Positions 1-7,403 of a stretch of DNA of 64,000 nucleotides are shown here, one piece after another (the first letter of the stretch is position 1; every line of letters begins with the position of its first letter). Both the position numbers and the translations under genes were made by a program. The DNA lies in assembly GCA_017405965.1 (NCBI GenBank), contig JAFQZK010000022.1:185869-249868 (forward strand), written 5' to 3'. Origin of the DNA: Muribaculaceae bacterium (GTDB taxonomy: Bacteria > Bacteroidota > Bacteroidia > Bacteroidales > Muribaculaceae). The notes below the pieces were generated by a model. That model worked only from the letters and a program-made list of their open reading frames with translations, ran no database searches and had not been told where the DNA came from.

Positions 1-1053
1 CGTATTATGGCTGCGGGAATAGTTGCGGCTGTAACCCAGCGAGACGTTGCCCGACAGCTTGTTATACTTGCCGTCAATCGTCAGAATCGTGGCATTGGAC
101 ACCTTGTGCTTGAAGTCCACGATGTCGGTAAGACTGGCGCCCAGGTGGTTCTTGATGGAGCTGTGGGTGTATAACTTGATGACCGCATCGGCAGTGGAGG
201 CATATTGTGCATCGGGGTCGCGGATGACCTCAATGCGCTTGATGTCTTGGGAACTCAAAGCCCTGAGTTCAGACCTGTCGGTTATCTTTCGGTCATTGAT
301 ATAGACTTCGGCGGAACTGCGCCCGATGACCGAGATACCGTCACCTGCATCAACCATGATACCCGGCGCCCAGCGCAATAGGTCCAGCGCATTACCCGCA
401 TTACCCATGATGGTGCCGCCAAGGCTGTAGATGGTATAATTGGTCCCGTCGCGAGCTACCTGCATCCTGGGGGCGGTGACAAAGGTTTCCTGGAGCCTGA
501 TAATCTCGGGTTCCATCTTGATGGTGCCGATTCTCATCGTCTTACAAGGCTTGTACACTGTCTTGTAACCCACATGACTGATACGCGCAATGACCTTTTC
601 ACGCTCAACGGGAATGACAAAGATACCGCTGGCGTTGCTCACGCCGTGGGTGAGCAGAGTGGAATCCCGAGGGTCCATCACGATGATGTTGGCATACTCC
701 AGCGGCTGTCCCTTCTCGTCAATGAGGCGACCGATGAGACGGCGGTCGGTCTTGTGGGTACATTCCACATAGATCTCATGCTTGTCGTTGACGGTCATGG
801 CGATGGGATAGAAACCGATGAGTTGACGAATGGCGGCGGGGACGCTTTTGCCTCTCACGTCGGCAGTGACACTGAAGTCCTCGAGTTCGTTGAAGATGAA
901 CACGATGCGGTAACGGTCGGTTTGGCCTTGCAGATACTTCAGCGCCTCGCTCATCGATACCCGATTGAAACGATGCGTGATCTGTTGTGCATCCACGCTC
1001 ATAGCCATGGCACAACAGATGAGGAATAATATCAAAACCCGCAATCTCATCAT
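1..1053 (-). CDS. TonB-dependent receptor with STN domain (partial, N-terminal part)
   Basis: Outer-membrane receptor whose N-terminal signalling domain probably talks to the anti-sigma factor encoded just upstream. About 350 codons are visible before the gene leaves the window at base 1. Reading the minus strand from the ATG at 1053 gives a signal peptide (about residues 1-23, ending SVDAQQ), an STN/secretin-like domain (about 25-95), a carboxypeptidase-like regulatory domain (about 105-170) and the start of a plug domain. The start codon overlaps the anti-sigma stop in an ATGA, so the two are translationally coupled. With the sigma and anti-sigma genes this forms a FecIRA-like cell-surface signalling cassette. 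The ligand cannot be told, and the barrel lies outside the window. Confidence 0.85.
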   Translation of the reverse strand, partial: MMRLRVLILFLICCAMAMSVDAQQITHRFNRVSMSEALKYLQGQTDRYRIVFIFNELEDFSVTADVRGKSVPAAIRQLIGFYPIAMTVNDKHEIYVECTHKTDRRLIGRLIDEKGQPLEYANIIVMDPRDSTLLTHGVSNASGIFVIPVEREKVIARISHVGYKTVYKPCKTMRIGTIKMEPEIIRLQETFVTAPRMQVARDGTNYTIYSLGGTIMGNAGNALDLLRWAPGIMVDAGDGISVIGRSSAEVYINDRKITDRSELRALSSQDIKRIEVIRDPDAQYASTADAVIKLYTHSSIKNHLGASLTDIVDFKHKVSNATILTIDGKYNKLSGNVSLGYSRNYSRSHNT

Positions 1054-1712
1054 TGATTGGCCATCATGTTGTTCCCGGTAATCACCAGTTGATCACCATC
1101 GAGCTTGACACTGAATGCCTCGAAATTGTTGAGCATCTCAACGACCTCGTCAAGGGTGAAATCGGGTTCCCACTTATAGTATAACCGCAGCGAGCGCACC
1201 TCGTTGCCATTCCATTGGGGCTGGACGTTGTAGTGTGCGGCCAGGTCATTGATGATCTGCTCTAGCGGCACGTTATCATACAGGTGCGCCTGAGGTTTGT
1301 CCGACTCAACATCGATGGCGCTGGCAGTTCTGTCGGCCTCTTGCGGTTTTACGTTGGGAGCGGTGTTTTCCACGGTTTCGGTTTGGGGAGTATGTGCGAA
1401 ATGGGAATAAATGGCAGCGGCAGCGAGCCCGAAGACCGCCAGGACGACAACAGCGGCAGCGATTTTTCGCCAAACAAAAGGCTTGACGGTGCGAGCCTGA
1501 TGGGCAGCAGCAAAGCGTTCCCATTCCCGGTCAACTATCTCGGCCGTGAATTCCTGATCGACCTGCTCTGCGTCAAGGGCACTGCGCGTCTTGCACATCA
1601 TCTCATAGAGCGATGCACATTCACTGTCGGCGAGAATCTCCCGCCATTGTTCATCGGTATATTGTCCCGGATCGTCCATCATTCGGAACAGTAAATCGGT
1701 CTTTTCCATCAT
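1050..1712 (-). CDS. FecR-like anti-sigma factor, short form
   Basis: Inner-membrane anti-sigma factor of 220 residues, predicted to hold the ECF sigma factor encoded upstream. The cytoplasmic N-terminus (about 1-80) is acidic, one membrane segment lies at about 84-104, and the periplasmic C-terminus (about 150-215) resembles the DUF4974 domain found at the end of FecR proteins, with a LEQII...LSLDEVVEML-like pattern. It is shorter than typical 300-380 residue FecR proteins, and the central FecR domain seems missing or reduced. It sits between the sigma gene (163-bp gap holding a long hairpin) and the TonB receptor (4-bp overlap). The assignment rests on DUF4974 similarity plus position. Confidence 0.8.
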   Translation of the reverse strand: MMEKTDLLFRMMDDPGQYTDEQWREILADSECASLYEMMCKTRSALDAEQVDQEFTAEIVDREWERFAAAHQARTVKPFVWRKIAAAVVVLAVFGLAAAAIYSHFAHTPQTETVENTAPNVKPQEADRTASAIDVESDKPQAHLYDNVPLEQIINDLAAHYNVQPQWNGNEVRSLRLYYKWEPDFTLDEVVEMLNNFEAFSVKLDGDQLVITGNNMMANQ

Positions 1713-1777
1713 CCCAAAGATTTTGAGGGACTCCTATAAATTAGCTTGAGTTGGATTTTGAATGATTTTTGAGCAGA

Positions 1778-1834
1778 TTTTGTCTTAGCTTCGCAGGAGC
1801 ATAGCAAACTATGCTCCAAGAAGATAAGGCAAAA
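1778..1834 (-). repeat. Long imperfect palindrome between sigma and anti-sigma genes
   Basis: A perfect 9-bp stem (GGAGCATAG, loop CAAA, CTATGCTCC, 1796-1817) sits inside a longer imperfect inverted repeat running from 1778 to 1834. It lies in the 163-bp gap of the sigma/anti-sigma operon. It could slow or attenuate transcription, stabilise part of the mRNA, or be a repeated palindromic element. There is no clear T-tract on the minus strand. Confidence 0.6.
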
Positions 1835-1875
1835 GATGCCAAAAAGCAGCAAAATACAGCCAACACAAATCATAA

Positions 1876-2382
1876 TCATTTCGATAATTTATAGGTGTCC
1901 CGTAAAGTTAAACGTAATTGATTGAGCGCGTTGCGCAGATGCTTGTAGACTGTCGTCTCGCTCACGCCCAGCCGTTTGGCGATTTGCTTGAACGTCAATC
2001 CACACCTGTAGTGGAGCATGATGATTTCACGGCAAACGGGCGGAGTGAGGCTGCTGATGCCGTTCTGCAACGCCTTAATCTCGCGTTCAAACGCCTCGCT
2101 GTCATCTGGGGCCTCGTCGTCTATCGGAAAGTCGCGCATGGCACGCTCACGGGAGTCCTGAGAGCGTATCACATTCAGGCAAGCGTTGCGCACGCATGAT
2201 GACAAGAATGCTCCCGCCTTGCCGCTGTCGAAGCGGATGTCGCCGTCCAGTAACCGGGCAAAGACATCATGCACAATATCCCTGCTCTCCTCCTTGTCAT
2301 GCAACATCATGAATGCTAGGCGATACATCGCCTGGTAATGCTGTTTGAACAACGATTCGATATGTCGTGTCTTGTCCTTCAT
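1876..2382 (-). CDS. ECF RNA polymerase sigma factor (FecI-like)
   Basis: A 168-residue sigma-70 family protein of the extracytoplasmic-function type. Region 2 lies at about 12-76 (LFKQHYQAMYRLAFMML followed by ESRDIVHDVFARL) and region 4 at about 110-160, with a helix-turn-helix around LTFKQIAKRLGVSETTVYKH. It heads an operon with a FecR-like anti-sigma factor and an STN-type TonB receptor, so it should drive receptor and uptake genes when the receptor senses its ligand. The ATG at 2382 is preceded by a good housekeeping promoter about 65 bp upstream. Confidence 0.92.
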   Translation of the reverse strand: MKDKTRHIESLFKQHYQAMYRLAFMMLHDKEESRDIVHDVFARLLDGDIRFDSGKAGAFLSSCVRNACLNVIRSQDSRERAMRDFPIDDEAPDDSEAFEREIKALQNGISSLTPPVCREIIMLHYRCGLTFKQIAKRLGVSETTVYKHLRNALNQLRLTLRDTYKLSK

Positions 2383-2448
2383 TCACTATATAGAAACGCG
2401 AGGGACGATTTACTAAACCCTTTTCCGCAACATTTTTTAATCACGCGA

Positions 2449-2479
2449 CAAAATTACCCATCAATCCCGACACCCGCAA
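2449..2479 (-). promoter_or_regulatory. Bacteroidota promoter for the sigma/anti-sigma/receptor operon
   Basis: On the minus strand the -7 element TAATTTTG (2449-2456) is preceded, with a 20-bp spacer, by a -33 TTG (2477-2479). The predicted start lies about 60 bp upstream of the ECF sigma ATG. Confidence 0.65.
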
Positions 2480-3039
2480 CCCCAAAGTACTATTCATCCT
2501 CCCGGATGCGTTTTGTTTGCATCAAGGAGGATGAATCCATGTGATTACCGGAGGCCGAGTGCGACAGGCAGCTCTTCTCGTCGTTCAAACCCGATTTTTC
2601 TCTTTTTTCTCCTATTTATTCTGTGCGTGTAGGGCCTCGCCTTGGCGTGGCCGGTAGGTCGTATGCCGATTTATCTTTTTTTTGCGGCATGAACACGCAT
2701 GCAGAGAAAAAGGAGAAAAAAAATAATTTTCTGTTACTCGCCATTGCTGCGGTAGTAAATATTTAATTTCCTTGTGTTAGTACTTGCGATAACACAAGTA
2801 TAATAGATATATATTATTTTTCTCTATTTTATCCTTAACTATATAAAAAGATAAAAAAGAGAAAAATGGTAAAGGAAGAAATTGTCATAGTCGTGGGTCA
2901 ATTACACTTGATAGACGTTTCAGGCCAAGAAAATGTAAACCCGTTTCCATTGTTTTTTTACAAAGGTATCAAAGAATCACCAAACTCCAAGAATTGATGT
3001 TTAATCTGACCTCTCTATAATTAACTCAAAACTAAAAAA

Positions 3040-3070
3040 ACTAGGGACTAGAAACTAGGGACTAGAAACT
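3040..3070. repeat. Short tandem array, 7-bp units
   Basis: Four and a half 7-bp units alternating ACTAGGG and ACTAGAA. The array lies 8 bp before the -7 element of the downstream gene. The ACTAGGG unit recurs in the array at 42480. Confidence 0.85.
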
Positions 3071-3077
3071 ATTTTAC

Positions 3078-3085
3078 TATTTTTG
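3078..3085 (+). promoter_or_regulatory. -7 promoter element very close to the start codon
   Basis: TATTTTTG matches the TAnnTTTG consensus and ends only four bases before the ATG at 3090. Transcription from it would give an almost leaderless mRNA. No TTG sits at the -33 distance because that space is filled by the tandem array. Confidence 0.45.
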
Positions 3086-3089
3086 CAGC

Positions 3090-4919
3090 ATGAAAGGTTT
3101 TTGGCAACTGTTGAAGCGGTTTGTACCGCCCTACAAGAAATACATCGCGTTGAACATCCTGTTCAACCTGCTGGCCGCGTTCCTGACGCTGTTCTCGTTC
3201 GCCCTGATCATCCCCATCCTGGAGATGCTGTTCGGACTGAACACCAACCACTATGAGTTCATGGCCCTGGGCTCAGGCAGCCTGCAGGACGTGGTGGTCA
3301 ACGACTTCTACTACTATGTGCAGTGCATCATCGAGCGTTACGGTCAATCGACCGCGCTGGCCTGCATCGCCGCCGCACTAGTGTTCATGACGGGCTTGAA
3401 GACAGGTAGCAGCTACCTGAGTTTCTTCTACATGATTCCCATCCGCACCGGCGTGGTGCGCGACATCCGCAACCAGATTTACCAAAAAATCACCTCACTG
3501 CCCATCGGGTTCTTTTCCAACGAGCGCAAGGGCGACGTGATGGCCCGCATGAGCGGTGACGTGACCGAGGTCGAGAACTCCATCATGACCTCGCTCGACA
3601 TGCTGTTCAAGAACCCCATCATGATCATCGCCTGCCTGGTGATGATGATCGTCATCAGCTGGCAGCTGACGCTGTTCGTGCTCGTGCTGCTGCCCGTCGC
3701 GGGGTGGATCATGGGCCGTGTGGGCAAGCGCCTGAAGCGCGTCTCGCTCGAGGGACAGAACCAGTGGGGTGTGCTGCTGAGCAACATCGAGGAGACCATC
3801 GGCGGCCTGCGCATCGTCAAGGCTTTTAACGCCGAGGACAAGGTGAACCGCCGCTTTGAGGGCGAAAACGAGAAATTCCGCTCCATCCAGACGCGCATGA
3901 ACCGCCGCTACGTCCTCGCCCACCCTATGAGCGAGTTCTTGGGCACCCTGACCATCGCCATCGTGCTGTGGTTCGGCGGCACGCTTATCCTGGGCGGCCA
4001 TGGCGGTAGCCTCACCGCGCCCAAGTTCATCTATTACATGGTGATTTTCTACAACATCATCAACCCCGCCAAGGACCTGTCCAAGGCCGCCTACTCGATC
4101 CAGCGCGGTCTCGCCTCGATGGAGCGCATTGACAAAATCCTGAGCGCCGACAACCCCATCAAGAGCCCGGAGCACCCCGTGCCCCTGACACAGATGGCCG
4201 AGGGAATCCAATATAAAAATGTGCGGTTCCGCTACGGCGACGCTTGGGTCATCGACGACGTGTCGCTCGACATCAAGCGGGGTCAGACCGTCGCCCTCGT
4301 GGGCCAGAGCGGCAGCGGCAAGACGACCATGGCCGACCTGTTACCGCGCTTCTACGACGTGCAGGAGGGCTCGATCAGCATCGACGGCACCGACATCCGC
4401 CAGTTCGACATCACCGACCTGCGCGCCCTGATGGGTAACGTCAACCAGGAGGCCATCCTGTTCAACGACACGTTCTACAACAACATCACCTTCGGCGTGG
4501 AGAGCGCCACCCAGGAGCAGGTCGAGGAAGCGGCCCGCATCGCCAATGCCTACGACTTCATCATGGCCAGCGAACAGGGTTTCGACACCAACATCGGCGA
4601 CCGCGGCTGCAAACTCTCGGGCGGCCAGCGCCAGCGCATCAGCATCGCCCGCGCGATATTAAAGAATCCTCCCATCCTCATCCTCGACGAGGCCACCAGT
4701 GCCCTCGACACCGAGAGCGAGCACCTTGTGCAGGACGCGCTCGACAAACTCATGCGCAACCGCACCACCCTGGTGATTGCCCACCGCTTGAGCACCATCA
4801 AGAATGCCGACCTGATTTGCGTGATGCAGGACGGCCGCATCATCGAGCGGGGCACCCATGACCAGCTCATCGCCCGCGAAGGCGCCTACAAGCACCTCGT
4901 GGACATGCAGTCGTTCTAG
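3090..4919 (+). CDS. ABC exporter, MsbA-like (fused membrane and ATPase domains)
   Basis: A 609-residue half-transporter expected to act as a homodimer in the inner membrane. The N-terminal 330 residues hold about six membrane helices. The ATPase domain shows Walker A GQSGSGKT (405-412), signature LSGGQ (509-513), Walker B ILILDE (529-534) and the H-loop His565. Length and layout fit lipid A flippase MsbA or a closely related lipid or peptide exporter. In Bacteroidota several paralogs exist, so the substrate stays open. It appears monocistronic, and the next gene is an ECF sigma factor with its own promoter motif. Confidence 0.88.
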   Translation: MKGFWQLLKRFVPPYKKYIALNILFNLLAAFLTLFSFALIIPILEMLFGLNTNHYEFMALGSGSLQDVVVNDFYYYVQCIIERYGQSTALACIAAALVFMTGLKTGSSYLSFFYMIPIRTGVVRDIRNQIYQKITSLPIGFFSNERKGDVMARMSGDVTEVENSIMTSLDMLFKNPIMIIACLVMMIVISWQLTLFVLVLLPVAGWIMGRVGKRLKRVSLEGQNQWGVLLSNIEETIGGLRIVKAFNAEDKVNRRFEGENEKFRSIQTRMNRRYVLAHPMSEFLGTLTIAIVLWFGGTLILGGHGGSLTAPKFIYYMVIFYNIINPAKDLSKAAYSIQRGLASMERIDKILSADNPIKSPEHPVPLTQMAEGIQYKNVRFRYGDAWVIDDVSLDIKRGQTVALVGQSGSGKTTMADLLPRFYDVQEGSISIDGTDIRQFDITDLRALMGNVNQEAILFNDTFYNNITFGVESATQEQVEEAARIANAYDFIMASEQGFDTNIGDRGCKLSGGQRQRISIARAILKNPPILILDEATSALDTESEHLVQDALDKLMRNRTTLVIAHRLSTIKNADLICVMQDGRIIERGTHDQLIAREGAYKHLVDMQSF

Positions 4920-4930
4920 CAACTCCGGGA

Positions 4931-4957
4931 TATCCAGATTCTCTGGATCATCTGGAT
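4931..4957. repeat. Short tandem array, 9-bp period
   Basis: Three 9-bp units ending in CAGAT or TGGAT, the first being a near complement of the others, so 4932-4948 also folds as a 7-bp hairpin with a 3-base loop. It lies just after the ABC transporter stop codon. Confidence 0.55.
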
Positions 4958-4987
4958 GAATAGAAAAAAGAAAAAAAAGAGAAAATT

Positions 4988-5018
4988 GTGTAGTTTTTTA
5001 GTTGCCCCCTGCGTCTAA
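4988..5018 (+). promoter_or_regulatory. Candidate ECF-sigma promoter (motif copy 1)
   Basis: GTGTAGTTTTT (4988-4998), then 11 bases, then TGCGTCTAA (5010-5018), 20 bp before the sigma ATG. The same two blocks at the same spacing occur at 6768-6798. The CGTC core resembles -10 elements of ECF promoters, suggesting autoregulation by the sigma factor encoded here. Confidence 0.6.
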
Positions 5019-5038
5019 GGGGCAAAATGGTTTAATCA

Positions 5039-5512
5039 ATGGAACTGAACGAAGCTGAATTCGGGCGCATCATCCGCGAGAACAAGGGCACCATCTACAC
5101 GGTGTGCTACATGTTCTCCAAGGACAAGGACGAGGTCGATGACCTCTTCCAGGAGGCGCTCATCAAATTGTGGCAAGGGCTGTCCTCCTTCAAGGGGAAC
5201 AGCGACTTGAAGACATGGATTTACAAGGTGACACTGAACTCTTGTATCTCCATCGACCGCAAGAAGAAGAGCCACATGACCCAACCGCTGATGGAAGGCA
5301 TCAACCTGTTTGACAAGAACGATGCCGACAACCGCCAGACCGACATGCTGCACGCCCGCATCCAGCGTCTTCAGCCCTTTGACCGCGCCATTGTACTGCT
5401 GTGGCTCGAGAACATGAGCTATCAGGAGATTGCCCAGATTGTGGGCATCGAGGTCAAAAACGTGTCGGTGCGCCTCTATCGCATCAAGGAACAACTCAAA
5501 CAAATGAACTAA
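5039..5512 (+). CDS. ECF-type RNA polymerase sigma factor
   Basis: A 157-residue sigma-70 family protein. Region 2 runs about 10-75 (FSKDKDEVDDLFQEALIKLW, then LKTWIYKVTLNS) and region 4 about 105-155, with the helix-turn-helix MSYQEIAQIVGIEVKNVSVR. No FecR gene is adjacent. The next gene, 16 bp downstream, encodes a four-helix membrane protein that may be its anti-sigma factor or membrane sensor. A bipartite motif that also precedes the membrane gene at 6828 lies just upstream, suggesting a small autoregulated envelope-stress regulon. Confidence 0.9.
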   Translation: MELNEAEFGRIIRENKGTIYTVCYMFSKDKDEVDDLFQEALIKLWQGLSSFKGNSDLKTWIYKVTLNSCISIDRKKKSHMTQPLMEGINLFDKNDADNRQTDMLHARIQRLQPFDRAIVLLWLENMSYQEIAQIVGIEVKNVSVRLYRIKEQLKQMN

Positions 5513-5528
5513 AAAACGCACAATCAAT

Positions 5529-6137
5529 ATGGATAATCAGAACTACAATCCCAACGACTTCAACGAGCTTGATGACCTGCGCCAGCAGATCAACGCGATC
5601 AAGAACAAGGTTGACGAGCAGGGATACCTTAACGAGGAACTGGTCAAGAAGACCATCCAGGGCAAGATGAAAGGCGTGCACCGCACCCTCATGTTGCTTG
5701 CCGTCGCCGTCATCTTCTGCATCCCGCTCTACATCTGGATGAAATATGAGGAAAACCTGTCTTGGCCCCTGATCATCTTCACCATCATTATCATGATCGG
5801 CTCGCTCATCAGCGACTACTTCATCAACCGTATCAATATCAGCCACATGGGCGATGACCTGGTGGAAACGGCACGCAAACTCACCAAGATGAAGAAAGAC
5901 CGAAACCTGGGGCGCACAATCGGCATGAGTGTTGCCACAGTGTGGCTCGTGTGGTTCATCTATGAATTCTACCACAGTCACCTCGCCCATGGAGAAACCG
6001 AGGCTTGGCTTTCCATCATCCCACTTCTCGTGGGCGCCGGCATCGGATTGGTGGTGGGCCTGCGCATCTTCAGCAAGATGCAGCGCGCCAACGACGACAT
6101 GATCGAGCAGATCAACGACCTCACCCGCGGTCAATAA
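5529..6137 (+). CDS. Four-helix membrane protein, putative partner of the ECF sigma factor
   Basis: 202 residues: a soluble N-terminus rich in charged residues (1-48, probably helical), then four hydrophobic segments at about 51-70, 80-100, 133-150 and 162-180, and a short soluble tail. It follows the sigma gene by 16 bp and is closed by a strong terminator, so the two form an operon. By position it could be an anti-sigma factor that binds sigma through the cytoplasmic N-terminus, but I recognise no anti-sigma domain. Orientation and function are inferred. Confidence 0.65.
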   Translation: MDNQNYNPNDFNELDDLRQQINAIKNKVDEQGYLNEELVKKTIQGKMKGVHRTLMLLAVAVIFCIPLYIWMKYEENLSWPLIIFTIIIMIGSLISDYFINRINISHMGDDLVETARKLTKMKKDRNLGRTIGMSVATVWLVWFIYEFYHSHLAHGETEAWLSIIPLLVGAGIGLVVGLRIFSKMQRANDDMIEQINDLTRGQ

Positions 6138-6159
6138 TCATCAACACGATACAGTAAGC

Positions 6160-6199
6160 GGTGGACCGGCGAAAAAAGCCTGGTCCACCCTCTTGTTTT
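6160..6199 (+). terminator. Rho-independent terminator
   Basis: Stem GGTGGACC (6160-6167) with GGTCCACC (6182-6189), followed by a T-rich tract. It closes the sigma/membrane-protein operon. Confidence 0.8.
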
Positions 6200-6285
6200 A
6201 AACCCTTGAAGCACACGACTGTCAAAGAATTAGACAACAAAGCGTAAAAAAATTAGACAATTGCACCATTTCAAGCCCAGAACGC

Positions 6286-6316
6286 TTGACAAGCCGCCAG
6301 GCCGACAGTAAATTTG
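6286..6316 (+). promoter_or_regulatory. Bacteroidota promoter
   Basis: -33 TTG (6286-6288), 20-bp spacer, -7 TAAATTTG (6309-6316), about 50 bp before the small membrane protein gene at 6369. Confidence 0.65.
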
Positions 6317-6368
6317 CATCACAGCGACAACAAGTGCCTGATTATTCACTATCTAAACATTTCTAGCA

Positions 6369-6629
6369 ATGGATACCGATAAAAACAAAAAAGCCTTAGG
6401 GCTCAGAATCACTGCGACAGCGGTCAGCCTCGCCGTTTTCACCGTCGGCAGCATGCTGGTGAGCCTGTTCGGCCGGCAGCATGTCACCCTCCTGGCCATC
6501 CTGATGACGGGAGCCATCGTGAGCCTGGCCGTAGGCGGCGCCCTCTTCATCAAGGCCACCTGGACCCGAATCGACGAGAACCGCGACAAGAAACACTGGG
6601 CCCTCCTGGACTCCAGACTGCTGAATTAG
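6369..6629 (+). CDS. Small two-helix membrane protein
   Basis: 86 residues with a short basic N-terminus and two hydrophobic segments (about 12-31 and 36-60), ending in a charged tail. Not recognised. It has its own good promoter and is followed by an inverted-repeat element, so it is a single-gene unit between the two copies of the ECF motif. Coding character (third-position GC) matches the neighbours. Confidence 0.55.
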   Translation: MDTDKNKKALGLRITATAVSLAVFTVGSMLVSLFGRQHVTLLAILMTGAIVSLAVGGALFIKATWTRIDENRDKKHWALLDSRLLN

Positions 6630-6662
6630 CCCCGTAACATTTTATAAACGTAATCTCTGGTA

Positions 6663-6749
6663 GAGGCTGTGCCATCATTCTTGCCTAGCAGTTTTTGATT
6701 GCGCATTGCGCGAGAAATCAAAAAAAGCATTCTTTGATGACACAGCCTC
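6663..6749. repeat. 87-bp inverted-repeat element (MITE-like or terminator)
   Basis: Ends are 15-bp inverted repeats with one mismatch (GAGGCTGTGCCATCA at 6663-6677; TGATGACACAGCCTC at 6735-6749). A second nested stem (TTTTTGATT with AATCAAAAA) lies inside. It is followed by a run of seven Ts, so it may act as a terminator for 6369. The end sequence GAGGCTGTGTCA resembles the ends of the element at 21614. Confidence 0.6.
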
Positions 6750-6767
6750 ATTTTTTTGTGACAGTTC

Positions 6768-6798
6768 GTGTAGTTTTTGAGCGTGGTATTGCGTCTAA
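6768..6798 (+). promoter_or_regulatory. Candidate ECF-sigma promoter (motif copy 2)
   Basis: GTGTAGTTTTT (6768-6778) and TGCGTCTAA (6790-6798), spaced exactly as in the copy before the ECF sigma gene at 5039. It lies 29 bp before the membrane gene at 6828. Confidence 0.6.
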
Positions 6799-6827
6799 TG
6801 GACAAAAAACATTAAAACGATAAGATT

Positions 6828-7253
6828 ATGATGACCGAAAAAACTAAAGATATCCTGTTCAAGACACTGTTGTCCCTTGGGATTGTATTATTATTTTGCG
6901 CTTTCATCTGCGTATTAATCAGTGATTTTTCAGACGCGCTGCCCAAGAGTGACCTGTGCTTTACAACCATGTTACTGGGCTGGGGTATCGCCTGGATCGG
7001 CAGCTATATCCTGCCTATTTCTGCTAAAGAGTTGGAAAACGGTCCAGGCTGTTTTTTGACCTTAAATATTCTTCTTCTCTTTATTCTCCCCATAGGGTGG
7101 ATTCATAACATCGAGCATTTTACGACTCCCGTTGTCATCATGCTGGCCATCAGCGCTGTCCTGTTTATTGTTGCGGCAGTCCTGATATACAAGAAATCGA
7201 GACAGATCAAAGCACTTGCTCATGAAGACAAGAAGGAGAAAAATCAAGAGTAA
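6828..7253 (+). CDS. Four-helix membrane protein, likely ECF regulon member
   Basis: 141 residues with four hydrophobic segments at about 12-33, 45-62, 74-90 and 98-120 and a lysine-rich C-terminal tail. Family not recognised. Its upstream region carries the same bipartite motif, at the same spacing, as the ECF sigma gene 1.8 kb upstream, so it is probably under that sigma factor. The frame starts MMTEK; either of the two ATGs may be used. Confidence 0.6.
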   Translation: MMTEKTKDILFKTLLSLGIVLLFCAFICVLISDFSDALPKSDLCFTTMLLGWGIAWIGSYILPISAKELENGPGCFLTLNILLLFILPIGWIHNIEHFTTPVVIMLAISAVLFIVAAVLIYKKSRQIKALAHEDKKEKNQE

Positions 7254-7278
7254 AATGCTCATATTGCAAAAAATAGAC

Positions 7279-7286
7279 TATCTTTG
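7279..7286 (+). promoter_or_regulatory. -7 promoter element for the M16 protease gene
   Basis: TATCTTTG matches TAnnTTTG and implies an untranslated leader of about 115 bases before 7404. No TTG is seen at the right -33 distance. Confidence 0.45.
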
Positions 7287-7403
7287 TCATTTGGTTTGAA
7301 ACTTCTACCACACGAAGTTGCAACATGACCAGTGTTCGAGAACGTAGATAAGAAACTAGAAAGCAACTATTTATAACGTTATAAAACCAATTCATTTAAC
7401 CAC

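Larger units (their letters stand above)
2383..3089. other. Intergenic region without a recognisable gene
   Basis: About 700 bp between two divergent units. It holds the sigma operon promoter at 2449, an AT-rich inverted repeat of 17-bp arms with one mismatch (2817-2833 and 2850-2866), and a tandem array just before the ABC transporter. No open frame here has coding character. The AT-rich palindrome could be a terminator or a protein-binding site. Confidence 0.6.
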
